From positions 46,608,918 to 46,672,917 of the forward strand of contig CM070730.1 of assembly GCA_036346275.1 (NCBI GenBank): a stretch of 64,000 nt of DNA, written 5' to 3'. The notes beneath the pieces were generated by a model. The model did no database searches. It was not told where the DNA came from and worked only from the letters and a program-made list of their open reading frames with translations. Below, piece by piece: positions 1 through 10,779 of this stretch (position 1 is the stretch's first letter; each line of letters starts with the position of its first letter). The position numbers and the translations under genes were made by a program. This stretch comes from Otatea glauca (Eukaryota > Streptophyta > Magnoliopsida > Poales > Poaceae).

Positions 1-149
1 AAGCAGACTTTAAACTACCATGCACAAGATTATCTTCAACGGTGGTCATCATTAGGGTTGATTACATAGAAGACATGCGGCTGGTCATCGCCAATGAACA
101 GGGAAGCGCCTCCTGCCTAGGAGTGGCTCGCCTCGATATTTCCATTACT

Positions 150-3100
150 CGTATATAGCTAATTATTTTCTTTCACAATTTGCCCTTCTTCATGATCGTT
201 GCGATGATAGGTAGCTTCTGAGTGGTTTCTTCCTCGAGCACGATGTTGCCATCTCGAAAGGAGGCAACTCATCAAGCTGGTTGTACTCTTCCTCATCCAC
301 GACATTCTCAACTCCGACGATCCATCTTTTCCTGAAGAACTACATGGCGCTTCTTATCTGCGGGTCGATTACATAGAAGACTTGTGCTACTTGCCATAAA
401 TCGAATGGTTCATCTCTGTATCAGACATGTTCGATGTCCAAAGTAGTGAAGCCGTGCTTGTCCACCTTGACACCCTTTGGGAGTTGTACCCAGCGACAAC
501 GAAACATTGGGATCTTAGAAATACGAGAGTCGAGCTCCCAAATCTCTTCTATGAACCCATAGAAGCTACTCTTCTTCTTGCTGTGTTGTCATAGGCATCT
601 ATCACGGACACCACTATTTTGGTAAGTGCTTTTGCTATCTGAGATCTCTTGTAAAAGGTATATCCATTTATGTCGTATCCTTGCCATGTCAAGATTGTAC
701 TGATGGCCCTTTTGCCACCACCTCAACATGACACTCGTTTCTTTCCAGATCATATGCTCTTTGAACCAATGATTGAACAAGCGGTTATGCTCTTTTGTTA
801 CCCAAACCTCGATCGTCCACGATTTTCCTCTCGTAGCTTATCCTTGTGCATGTCCATATCGAGGACACCTCAAATGATTGTTGTAAGACTTTGAAATGAG
901 CTTTTGGAACAATCCATGATCGTAGAATTTGTTGATTTCCTTCCAATCGTCCCTTTCCCAGCTAGCCTACCCTCATGGCGAGATCTGAGCACTCCTACCG
1001 GTTCCACCCCTCCATGTAATCCACGCAAAACTTCGATAACCTCCTCGGTTGCATAACCTTCCACAATGCACCCTCCGCCGAGATCGATTGCGTACATACT
1101 TCTTCGGGATACCCATGTACCTTTCGAGCGGGTACATCGATGCGAGAATACGGGGCCACATACATTTATCTCGTTCACAAGGTGAACAATGAGATGAACC
1201 ATTATATCGAAAAATGATGGAGGAAATACATCTCTAGCTAGCATAGTATCTTGACCACATCATTCTGCGATTCGAGAAAGTCCGATGGGATCGATGACCT
1301 TACGTGAAATCGTGTTGAAGAAGAAACACAACCTCATGATTGCCTCTCGGACCTTTTAGGCAAAATACCTCTAATTGCAATAGGAAGCATTTGTGTCATC
1401 ATCACATGACAATCACGAGACTTCATGCCGATTAACTTCAAATCTTTCATCGAGACCGGTTTCTTGATGCTTTGAGAATGTGGACGGAACTTTCACACCA
1501 TGCAAGCATTTGCAAAGGTCATTCTCTCTTTCTTGAAAGAGTGTAGCAAGCTAGGGGAAGGTAAAGTCGCCCTTTCGGTGTCACGAGGATGTAGCTCAGC
1601 TCTCGATTTTCATATCTTCGAGTCCCTTCGTGCCTTGATCAGTCCTTAGTTTTGCTAGGAATGTTCAAACAAAAGACCAATCAATTTGTCACATACATTT
1701 TTCTCTCGTGCATGGCGTCTATGCGATGTCGAACTTCTAAGTCCTTCCAATAGGGCAAGTTCCAAAATATCGATCTCTTCTTCCATGTGGTCTTCTCGAT
1801 CGAGACCTCGATTTATTATTACTATCTCCCTTTCCAAGTCGACATTAATATCCTTAACAATATCATATACCTCTTCCCCCAGCGAGGCCTTGGGGCTATA
1901 CCATCCTCTTTTGTCCGTCAATTGTTTTTCATATTGCGGTAGGGGTGATTCTGCGAAGGAACCTACGGTGATGCATGTACACGGTTTTCCTCGAATTATT
2001 GAGCCACACACTAGCTGTTTCATCCATGCCTTTGGGGCATGCTTTGGCCCCTTTACAAGTCTGACAGGATAGGTTACCAAGGCGTGGAAATCATTGATGG
2101 TGCAAAACAACAATGCCGTAGGATGAAGTACTCTCGCTTGTACTCATCCCATACCAGTACACCTTCGTTCCACAATATCACAAGATCTTCCACCAATGGT
2201 TGTAGGTATACATCAATATCATTGCGGGTTGTCTCGGCCCTTGGATAGCGGCGACATCATAATGTTCTTTCGTTTCATACACAACCAAGGAGGAAGGTTG
2301 TAGATACAGAGAGTCACGGGCCAAGTGCTATGAATACTACTCATGTTACCGAAAGGATTCATTCCATCCGTACTCAACCCAAACCTTATATTCCTCGGTT
2401 CATTCCCGAAGTCCTTCCTAAAGAGCCTATCGATGGTTCTCCATTGAGCAGAATCAGCAGGGTGTCTCAGCTTTCCATCCTTTTTACGCTCTTCTGAGTG
2501 CCATCGCATCAGTTAGGCATGCTTTTTGTTTCCAAATAAACACTTCAACCGAGGAATTACTGATAAATACCACACCACTTTAGCGGAAGCTCCTTTCTTC
2601 ACCACGGTGCCCTCGCTGTCATGGCCTTTACATTTGTATCGCGATGATTTGCACACCGGGCATACATGCATGTCTGTATACTCTTTGCGATAGAGTATAC
2701 AATCGTTTGGATATGCATGTATTCTTTCTACTTCCAATCCCAATGGACATACAACCTTCTTAGCTAAATAAGTGGTTATCGGTAATACATTTCCATCTGG
2801 AAGCATGTCCGCTAAGAGATGTAATAGCGCCGTGAAACTCTTATCGGACCAACCATTGCTTGCCTTCAATTTTAGAAGTAAAAGCACGGTGTGCAACTTT
2901 CTGTATTCCTCCTTGCAACCCGGGAACAAAGGTGTGTCCGAGTCGTCCAACAAACCCTTGAATTGATTAAACTGTCTCTGACTAGTGTAGTTCCCTTCTG
3001 CATCGTACAACATCTGAGTAAGATTATTATCGTCATCAATGTCCAACCTATCCTCATCAAATCCATAACTAATGTCAGCTGCCATAATGCCTTCTCCATC

Positions 3101-3370
3101 ATCCAATACGTTATCACCTTCATGTATGTTTTCCTCTTCACCGTGACTTGTCCAACGTGTATAGCCAAGTACAAAACCTCTTGAATCAAGTGCAAGTGGA
3201 TGTGCTCTTTGTCGAAAACATTTTCTCATTCTTGCAATCAATGCATGGACAATGTATGTACTCCGTCTTCTTGTGCAACTTGTTCTCCTCAATGCTCTTA
3301 GAAAAGGATATACCCGTCGATGTAATCTAAATTTATAGCAGTTCGCATTGTACATCCATCTCCGGTCCAT
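150..3370 (-). pseudogene. TNP2-like CACTA transposase, decayed
   Basis: Remnant of the CACTA transposase that would bind the terminal repeats and catalyse cut-and-paste. The minus strand starts with an ATG at 3370 and MDRRWMYNA, the start typical of the transposase-associated domain (PF13963). Next come the Transposase_21 region (PF02992) with RIHAYPNDCILYRKEY and a Cys pair (CPVCKSSRYK, about 2640-2700), and FGLSTDGMNPFGNMS (about 2340-2390), which contains the conserved Asp of the DDE-like core. SMKDLKLIGMKS (about 1440) and the DUF4218 segment FIDIMVHLIVHLV-like (about 1190-1220) follow, and a DUF4216 region occupies about 780-200. At least five frame changes and several stops separate these blocks, so no functional protein is made. 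Domain order and N terminus match CACTA-3 most closely. Family assignment is strong; exon boundaries are not resolved. Confidence 0.88.
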
Positions 3371-3396
3371 CTAAAATTAATTAACATATAAAAATT

Positions 3397-3870
3397 GATT
3401 AAAAACTAATCTAAATACTTATCTTGTAAAGAAGCTAGATAATAAATTCATCATTTAAAAATGATGAGCACCCACCTACCAAATTAACTAAAATTTCATG
3501 TATATTAATATCCACTAATCTTAAATAAATAAATTTAATATATGCAAGATGTATATTATACGTGCACACTAATGGAAAAAAATAGTAATTAAAAAACTAA
3601 TCTAATTACCTATCATCTAAAGGAGCTAGATAATAAATTCATCATCTAAAAATGATGAGCACCCACCTACCAAATTAACTAAAATTTCATGTATATTAAT
3701 ATCCACTAATCTTAATTGAACAAATTTAATATATGCAAGATGTATATTAGACGTGCACACTAATGGAACCAAACTAATAGTAATTAAAAAACTAATCTAA
3801 TTACTTATCATCTAAAGAAGCTAGATAATAAATTCATCATCTACCAAATTAACTTAAAATGCAATTTATA
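3397..3870 (-). repeat. Tandem repeat in the transposase leader of CACTA-1
   Basis: About two and a half direct copies of an AT-rich unit. The landmark ATTAAAAACTAATCTAA recurs at about 3398, 3587 and 3782, giving periods of about 189 and 195 bp; the third copy stops after about 70 bp. Each unit also contains GATGAGCACCCACCTACC and ATGCAAGATGTATATTA. The block lies between the TATA-like box (4211) and the transposase ATG (3370), so it is in the 5' leader or a 5' intron. CACTA-3 has an unrelated tandem repeat in the same place. Confidence 0.85.
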
Positions 3871-4194
3871 TTAAATATATGCTTGATCATAATTCATCAT
3901 CTATAAAAGGAACACAACATCATCTAATGAATGTAGCTAGGAAATAAATTCATCAACTACAAAATGGTAGGTAAATAAAAATAAACAAAATCTAAACTTT
4001 TCATCTCATCTACATATAAACCTTAATTGAACTAGGTTTAAAAATTAAATTGCAACAAGATTAACACAAATCAAGAGAGGAGAAAAAATAACTCATCAAG
4101 GAACAACTAGAGGAAGGACAACACAAGAACTGGAGAAAACGAAATCTGAAAATTAGAAGTTTTGGTTTGCTCTCGGGAGGAAGAAGACCAGTGT
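3871..4194. other. AT-rich leader of CACTA-1, no gene seen
   Basis: AT-rich sequence between the tandem repeat and the subterminal array, on the transcribed side of the TATA-like box. It presumably forms 5' UTR or intron of the transposase transcript. I see no coding potential and no further repeat structure. Confidence 0.6.
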
Positions 4195-4596
4195 TGCTAC
4201 CGACCACCTACTTATAGGCGGTATTATCAGTGGCGGTTGTTAACTAGAACCGCTACTGATTATATTATCAGTGGCGGTTCTATCCTCGAACCGCCACTGA
4301 TAATTCATTATCATTGGCAGTTCGAGGATAGAATCGCCACTGATAATACAATAGTATCAGTGGCGGTTGGAGGATAGAACCGTCTATCCTCCAACCGCCA
4401 TCCTCCAACCGCCACTGATACTATTGTATTATCAGTGGCGGTTCTATCCTCGAACCGCCGATGATAATAATTATCGATGTGTTCGAGGATAGAACCGCCA
4501 CCGATATTCTTCTTGCCATTTTCAATATAGAACCGCCACTGATAATTATATTTGTGGCGGTTCGAAAAAAACCGTCACAAATAGACCGTCACCTAT
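4195..4596. repeat. Subterminal repeat array of CACTA-1
   Basis: Multiple direct and inverted copies of a unit with core TATCAGTGGCGGTTC and its complement GAACCGCCACTGATA, separated by short spacers such as TATCCTC. In CACTA elements such arrays are binding sites for the element's own DNA-binding protein. Within the array, 4321-4375 and 4400-4454 form a 55-bp inverted repeat with one mismatch, so the transcribed strand could fold into a long stem. Confidence 0.9.
4211..4218 (-). promoter_or_regulatory. TATA-like box for CACTA-1 transposase
   Basis: The minus strand reads CCGCCTATAAGTAGG immediately inside the subterminal array, facing the transposase gene. Position relative to the array is the same as in CACTA-2, -3, -4 and -5, which supports a promoter role. 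Transcription start is not visible from sequence alone. Confidence 0.55.
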
Positions 4597-4598
4597 TG

Positions 4599-4615
4599 CA
4601 GGTTTTGGCGTAGTG
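4599..4615. repeat. Terminal inverted repeat of CACTA-1
   Basis: Read on the minus strand this is CACTACGCCAAAACCTG, beginning with the CACTA signature. It marks the outer end of the element. The partner end is outside the window. Confidence 0.85.
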
Positions 4616-5373
4616 AAATGAACCTGTAATTATCTGAATGAGTAAGCATGAATAATATATATTTAATTGTGTCAAAAAAACTCATGTAGTTCTATTTATT
4701 TTAATTGTCAAAATCTATATCAAAAACCCCTCTGAAAACATATTCTATAATGAATATAATCAAAACGCTATGCTGTCAGACTCTTCACAAGCGGTTGGTA
4801 ACTCCATGTAGTTCCAGTTGATTTGACTACACCATCGTACAGAAATTAAATTAATGCTACGATGTAGCAGAGAGGTAATCAATTTAATTTTCCATATGCA
4901 TGCGTGCGAAAATCGATAATAGTATATGCATGCCTCAGCAACTTAGAAAACTGGGGTTTGATGGCCATGTTTCTCTTGATTTCAAATTGCTGCAGCACTT
5001 TGAAATTAGATGATTGTAAGTAGTAGTACCTGCATCCCTCGAAGATAACATTCTTAATTTGATAGTTAATTAATTAATATCTTGGTCAAAGCCCGACTAA
5101 ACTAATTCTTTTGAAATACCTTTGTAGTATACATAAACAATAGATGACCATCAATGATTCAATTGAAAAGCTTATCTTTTCATTTCTTCATCTTAATTAA
5201 CAAGGGTTTAGTACTACTCCAGTGTCTTGTTTTGTATCCTCATAATATATAATTTTCTAAACTCTGTTTCCAGTTGAGGAAACATCAGTGTATACCTCTA
5301 TTTAGAAAGAAAAGCAATAAAGAGATTCATGCATATGCATGAGCTAGTTGGTTTGATGTGAGAACACACTAAC
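4616..5373. other. Probable non-repetitive host DNA, no gene supported
   Basis: AT-rich sequence between the end of CACTA-1 and the target duplication of Gypsy-1. It has no array, terminal repeat or transposon protein similarity that I can recognise. On the minus strand about 4930-5050 a short open stretch reads like an exon fragment, but it is too short to assign. Best regarded as intergenic or intronic host DNA. Confidence 0.45.
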
Positions 5374-5378
5374 ATGGG
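5374..5378. repeat. Target-site duplication of Gypsy-1, left copy
   Basis: ATGGG immediately before the LTR start TGTAAGG at 5379. It is identical to the five bases after the right LTR at 17384-17388. Confidence 0.9.
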
Positions 5379-8300
5379 TGTAAGGACCCGAATCCACTGA
5401 TTCGAACCCACTGTGTTTACCGCACTAGTCCCAAGATCAACGCTAGTGCACACAGCTCAACATCGGTACATATCATATCATACTCAACGATAATAGAAAT
5501 AGTAGTTCATTTATTGATATAGCTAAGGGTATGATCTTATGACCGACTTACATTATTAAGCCACGCAGGGCAAGACTGGAAATATAAGCTAAGAATTAAG
5601 CAGCGGAAAGTAGAAAACGTAGATAGCTCATCAGTTCACCACAGGCAACCGACAAGGCTCGGACCCTAATGACTCGCGTCCTCCTGGAACTCCTCCAACA
5701 CAGGTGTAGATTCTTCGACTGTTGATTATTGTTGTTGGCAAGGGTGAGTACTTGAAGCACTCAACAAGTTGTGCACAGAATGCAATTCTATGTAACTATA
5801 TGTAAGGCTTATTCCAACGAATAGGCTATTATGGCTATTTTGCAATAAGCAGCATTTATGAACAAATACAATAATAGATTATAAAGACTGTAAAACAAAT
5901 AACAATAAAAGATAGATTCAGCATTTCTGAAGTAAACCAAGGTTCCAATCCTAAGTCAAATTCCATCTTACATATGGCATTCTGCCATCCCAACCAAGTT
6001 GTCCAATTAATTTAGCTAACCCTTAATTGTAATTCCCGAGCATTACTCCATACCGCGAGCACGGCTATCCGAATAGTTTCACACTCTGCAGAGGTTATGC
6101 ACTTTACCCACATGATACAACCAAACACCACCAAGGCTAGTGATTATAACAAAGCCTTTATAATGCGCTGGCTTAACCCGGTACCACCCGCTAAGGTTTC
6201 AACAATGGTGGGACTGGTTACCACATCCAGGGCCCCCCTCTTGCGCCATGTGAATTACACCATAACTCGGGAACTCACACCGATCACGATAGTACCAAAG
6301 TAAGGACATTGCAAATTACTCAGCTAGGCTGGCCCATACCAGACATGTGGTTGCATGATTGACTCAGGTCAAAGGCTTGCAAGGTTAAGTCCTTAGAGTG
6401 ATCAAGGCAAGACATCCACATACCCTCTGCCCGTCAGGCCCACCTTGGCATACTCGCCCCTTGTCACTTGCCCCAATCTAAGTGATTATCACCCAAGTTG
6501 ATTACCAAGCACCACGTGCCATCAACAATTCAACATCGTTGCGTGACATGACTCGCCACAACAACTCAATCTCATCGTGTGATCCCACATGACACACAAG
6601 TTGATAACATTGTTCCATATTCCATTAATCAAGATTAATTATCAATGATTCCAACACATGTGATGACGTAGCATGGCTATGCAACTAATACGGACTAACC
6701 ATCCCATGTTCATTATCATTACTAACCAACTATAATGAACCAATCTAGGTGACAATAGATCATGGCATACAAATGACAAGGTAGGATATAAACCAATCTG
6801 GTATATTAGCTAAGTCCCAATTTAATTTGGAACAATTGTATACTTGAAATAATATGCAATAGGGTAAAACAAATATAGCAATTTTATAAACATGGGTTCA
6901 ACATGATCAAAGCACAACTTGCCCTGGAATAGGTCCTGATCTTGCTCTGGAGCTTGCTCTTGAGTTGCTGGATCTTACTCCGAAGCGTCGCACAATTCAA
7001 CGTCTACGCGTACCGAAGGAGAAATGCAAATAAATACCAAAACAGAGAGCAAATGAACTCCAAAAATAAATTAAAATTCACCATTAAATAGATCTCAATT
7101 TTACAAATTTTTATAAATTTGAATCACTCAAATCCGAGTTAAGATGCAAAAGTTATAACTATTGGAAGTTTGAATAAATACTGAAATTACAGAAAAATAG
7201 AAATTCGGAATTTACAAAATTATTTTTAAACTAAAAAACCGATTTATTGCACAAGCGTGACGTCGTGCTGGCGTCATCCCAGACCCGAACCAATCAGATG
7301 TTGCCACACGTCTCGGCGCATAGACCCGGTCCACGGGACCTCCTCTGGTCCACCGCAGACGCGGTCCACGGCGCCTCGCAACACGAGCCGACACGCGTCT
7401 CGATCTGATTGGTCGCAGTGCCACCCCGCCGATGCGCAACATGCGGCGCGCATCCACGGCCTGATCTGATCGAACGGCGCCAAACGCACGCGACGCGGCT
7501 CAATCTCCTCCGTCCACTTAGATCCGACGACCACGAACTCACCCGAAGCTAATGGCGAAGCGGCGGCGAGAAGACCCACCGGAGACGAGGAAGAAACCAG
7601 GGCGACGGTGTTCCAGCGCGGTTCCGACGCGATGAAGAGGAGTAGCCGATGCGGAACACCTCGGCGAGCTCAGATCTGGGACCCAAAACGTCGAAAACCG
7701 ACAAACCGACGACGTTCTTTAGCAAAAACCTTGGCGACTGCAATACATCAACTCCGACGAGCTCCCGGGGGCGCTCTACGACGATTCTCGCGAAACCTCT
7801 CCGACCAAATGCTGTGGCGCACGATGAGGATTCTTGGGAAGGCTGTGGACCCCCTTAAATAGCCTCGACGGCCGCGTACGGCGCCTGGGATCCTAACCGA
7901 CGTGGCGGCGGAGTCCTTCTCGGATACGGCGGCGGCGCCAGAGTCCCGCTCGGAGACGACGCACGGCGGCCGTCCACGTGGCGCAACGGACGCACCGGAT
8001 TTCCCCCCGACGAGATCTAATCCGGGCCGTCATTGGATTAGCGGCTACGATTAGCTAGGGTTACGATGTGACACGACCCACGCTGACCACACAATCCCGA
8101 TCCTACGGCTTAGACGCTCTTGGCGACGTGGCCCGACGTAAGCCCTACGATCGCGATCCAATGGCTGACGCGACTTTCTGGAGTCCTAGGCCAACGGGCC
8201 GCGCCACCCTGGGCCGCTTACGCATAGTACATGGGCCAAGCCCAGTACTGTTCACAAGGGTTTTTTAACGATTTTTGAATTAAAATAATTACAGAAAATA

Positions 8301-8568
8301 CTTTGATTTATTTTAGGCAATTAAATTATCAGGAAAAATCCCAGAAAAATCTCAAAAATACTTTGCGACATTCTGGACTCAAATAAAATATTTTTGGTAA
8401 AACTTTATTTTGACTTTGCATAGATTTAAATAGATTTGAATAAAAGGTTAATATTCTTAATTTAACATTAATTCAAATAATTCCAGAAAAATCCAAATAA
8501 ATTCCAGAAAATCATAAATGCACATTTAAGCAATAAAATAATATTTAGGAAAATTTTGGGATGTTACA
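5379..8568 (-). repeat. 3' LTR of Gypsy-1
   Basis: 3190-bp long terminal repeat. On the minus strand it starts TGTAACATCCC and ends GGTCCTTACA, a short inverted repeat typical of LTR ends. It is AT-rich at both flanks, with a GC-rich island at about 7250-8230 just upstream (in element direction) and downstream of a TATA-like box at about 7853-7862. ORFs within it on both strands are not conserved as proteins and are taken as noncoding. Confidence 0.93.
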
Positions 8569-8570
8569 AA

Positions 8571-8580
8571 CCTTCCCCCC
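8571..8580 (-). other. Polypurine tract of Gypsy-1
   Basis: Minus-strand GGGGGGAAGG directly before the 3' LTR. It is the plus-strand DNA priming site in element orientation. A closely similar tract sits at the same place in Gypsy-2. Confidence 0.85.
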
Positions 8581-8610
8581 TTAACAGAATCTCGACCCCG
8601 AGATTCAGGG

Positions 8611-9042
8611 CTAACTAGAGAATAGGTTTGGAAACTCTGCCTTCAAATCTTCTTCATGCTCACAGGTTGCTTCACTTTCAGCATGATTGATCCACTGAAC
8701 TCTGCAAAAGCGAGTAGACTCGCTTCTGGTCTTGCGTTCTATAACATCCAAAATTCTAACTGGCTGCTCCTTGTAAGTCAAATCTTCTTGCAGCTCTATT
8801 CGTCCAACGGGGTTTGTTCTCACGGCACTCGAGACACTTCTTAAGGCGTGACACATGAAACACGTCATGCACTCTCGCCAAAGGCGAGGCAATTTCAAGC
8901 GATAGGCCACCTCTCCTTGACGGCTTAAAATTTTAAGCGGACCAACATATCTTGGTGCAAGCTTCCTTTTAACGTGAAACCTTTTAACACCCTTAAGAGG
9001 GGTAACCCTGAGATACACAAAATCTTCAGGCTCGAAACTCAA
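8611..9042 (-). pseudogene. Gypsy-1 pol C terminus with chromodomain-like segment
   Basis: The C-terminal tail of the polyprotein after the integrase core. Residues 1-60 (FEPEDFVYLRVTPLKGVK, LAPRYVGPLKIL) match the conserved integrase tail of Ty3/gypsy elements. Residues about 95-143 (RILDVIERKT, VQWINHAESEATCEHEEDL) match the chromodomain-like module of plant chromoviruses, which is thought to guide integration to certain chromatin. The segment is open for 143 codons but is out of frame with the integrase core upstream, and the stretch around codons 55-75 is garbled. It is therefore a broken part of one pol gene rather than a separate protein. Confidence 0.85.
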
Positions 9043-9086
9043 ATCTCGACGACGGTTATCTGCGTAAGCTTTTCTGTCTTAGTGTG

Positions 9087-9955
9087 CTATCTTCGACCTT
9101 TCTCTCGATCATTGCAACTTGACCTTACGCCTCTTGAGGATATCCGCCCAAACACCAAGCGCTCTCTGTTACATTCCAATTTAACGAGTCGATAAGCACG
9201 TCCATACAACGCCTCAAACGGTGACATCTGCAGGCTAGCTTGGTAACTATTATTGTAACTGAATTCTGCATATGGCAAACACTTATCCCAAGATGTAGCA
9301 TAAGCTAAAGCACAAGCTCTCAACATATCCTCTAAAATCTGATTTACCCTCTCAATCTGACCATCTGTCTGCGAGTGATACGCTGTACTGAAATTCAGAC
9401 GAGTTCCCATTGCTTCATGCAACTTGTTCCAAAATCTTGAGGTGAATTGGGTTCCTCTGTCCGACACAATCTTCTTGGGCACTCCATGCAAACATACAAT
9501 CCTTGACATATACAGCTCTGCTAAACGATCTCCCGAGTAAGTGGTCTTTACCGGGATAAAATGAGCGACCTTGGTCAAACGATCCACAATAACCCAAATG
9601 GAATCGTAACCTCTCTGAGTTTTGGGTAAACCGGTTATAAAGTCCATTCCGATTTCTCCCACTTCCATTCCGGAATTTTCAACGGTTGCAACAAACCAGC
9701 GGGTCTCTAATGCATGGCTTTTACTCTCTGACATACGTCACATAAAGCAACATGCTCAGCTACTTCACGCTTCATATTAGGCCACCAAAATCTCTCTTTC
9801 AAATCTTGATACATTTTAGCACTCCCCGGATGAATCGAGTACTTAGAATCGTGAGCTTCCTCCAGAATCAGTTGCTTCAGCTCCTTTTTATCTGGTACAC
9901 AAATTCGGCCTTTGAAGAACATGGTTCCTTTTTCGTCTAGAGTGAAATCCATGGC
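9087..9955 (-). pseudogene. Gypsy-1 integrase
   Basis: Integrase joins cDNA to the target. The zinc-binding module is at 9952-9707 (HPGSAKMYQDL then CDVCQRVK, an H2C2 motif). The catalytic core follows in another frame at about 9734-9087. All three acidic catalytic residues are visible: Asp in IGMDFITGLPK, Asp in IVSDRGTQFTSRFW, and Glu in DGQIERVNQIL. The core then runs to SPFEALYGRAYR, after which the frame is lost. At least one frameshift between zinc module and core and one after the core make it nonfunctional. Integrase core identity is very clear. Confidence 0.92.
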
Positions 9956-10149
9956 TAGGCCTTCCTCCTTTTTAACCTTGATCTTAGAAATTTTATGATC
10001 ATCTTTCTGGCCTTCTCTAGTCTGATCCTCCGGTGTTGGCTTTACTTCGGTCGGCTACAATTCCTTGTGGGACGACTTCCAACTTTAATCTCGAAATTCC
10101 TTACATAGCTCTGGTTGATCCTCCATTGACAACGTATTGGCGCTATGGC

Positions 10150-10755
10150 TCTTCGACTCGAGCATCTGCTACTACATTAGCTTTTAGGGTGATAATGAAT
10201 TCCCACATTGTAATCCTTAATTAGCTCCAGTCATCTTCGTTGTCTCATATTAAGATCTGCTTGAGTGAATATGTATTTCAGGCTCTTATGGTCCGTATAT
10301 ATCTCACATCTATTTCCTATGAGATAATGGCGCCATATCTTCAAAGCATGCACTACGGCAGCTAACTCCAAATCATGCGTTGGCTAATTCACTTCATGCG
10401 GTCTCAAGCGCCTTGGCGATAGGCCACCACTTTACCATTCTCGCATTAACACGCACCCCAAACCTTGCTTTGAAGCATCACAATAAATATCAAATCCATT
10501 ACGCACATCCGCAACACTAATCGAGAGGGTCGTCAAGCGCTTCTTCAATTCCATAAAACTTTTCTCGCACTCTGGTGTCCATGCAAATTTATTCTCTTTC
10601 TTCAACAACTGCGTCAGGGGTTTAGCAATCGTCGAGAATCCTTCTATGAACCGACGGTAGTATCCCGCCATTCCCAGAAAACTACGGATCGAGTAGCAGA
10701 CTTGATTGCTCCCAATGCAACATCTGCGTCCACTTTCTTTGGGATCAAGCTGCAA
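10150..10755 (-). pseudogene. Gypsy-1 RNase H domain
   Basis: RNase H degrades the RNA strand during reverse transcription. The connection region FLGMAGYYRRFIEGFS and the start YCDASKQGLGCVLM (catalytic Asp) lie at 10755-10432 in one frame. Further downstream on the minus strand the LELAAVVHALKIWRHYL and TDHKSLKY motifs (about 10390-10280) are readable in a different frame. The first 25 codons of the open segment are garbled. The domain is split by frameshifts and is not functional. Confidence 0.85.
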
Positions 10756-10779
10756 CTCCTTTAGTAGTCATTACATGAC

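Larger units (their letters stand above)
1..4615 (-). mobile_element. CACTA-1, En/Spm-type DNA transposon, partial (cut by window start)
   Basis: A class II CACTA transposon whose coding strand is minus. Its 5' (transposase-side) end is at 4615, where the minus strand reads CACTACGCCAAAACCTGCAA, the terminal inverted repeat. Inward lies a subterminal array of inverted GTGGCGGTT units, a TATA-like box, a tandem-repeat leader and then a decayed TNP2-type transposase gene. The other terminus and any second gene lie before base 1, so the target-site duplication cannot be tested (the three bases after 4615 are AAA). The terminal and subterminal sequences differ from those of the other four CACTA elements here, so it is a separate family. 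Confidence 0.9.

Noticed and set aside
2891..3330. Plus-strand ORFs over the CACTA-1 transposase
   Set aside because: They are antisense shadows of the minus-strand transposase and lack any recognisable motif.
4930..5050. Possible minus-strand exon in host-like DNA
   Set aside because: Open for too short a distance, with no recognisable family; not enough to call a gene.
7212..7579. Overlapping ORFs in the Gypsy-1 LTR
   Set aside because: Open frames on both strands within a GC-rich LTR island, not colinear between the two LTR copies; no domain motifs.
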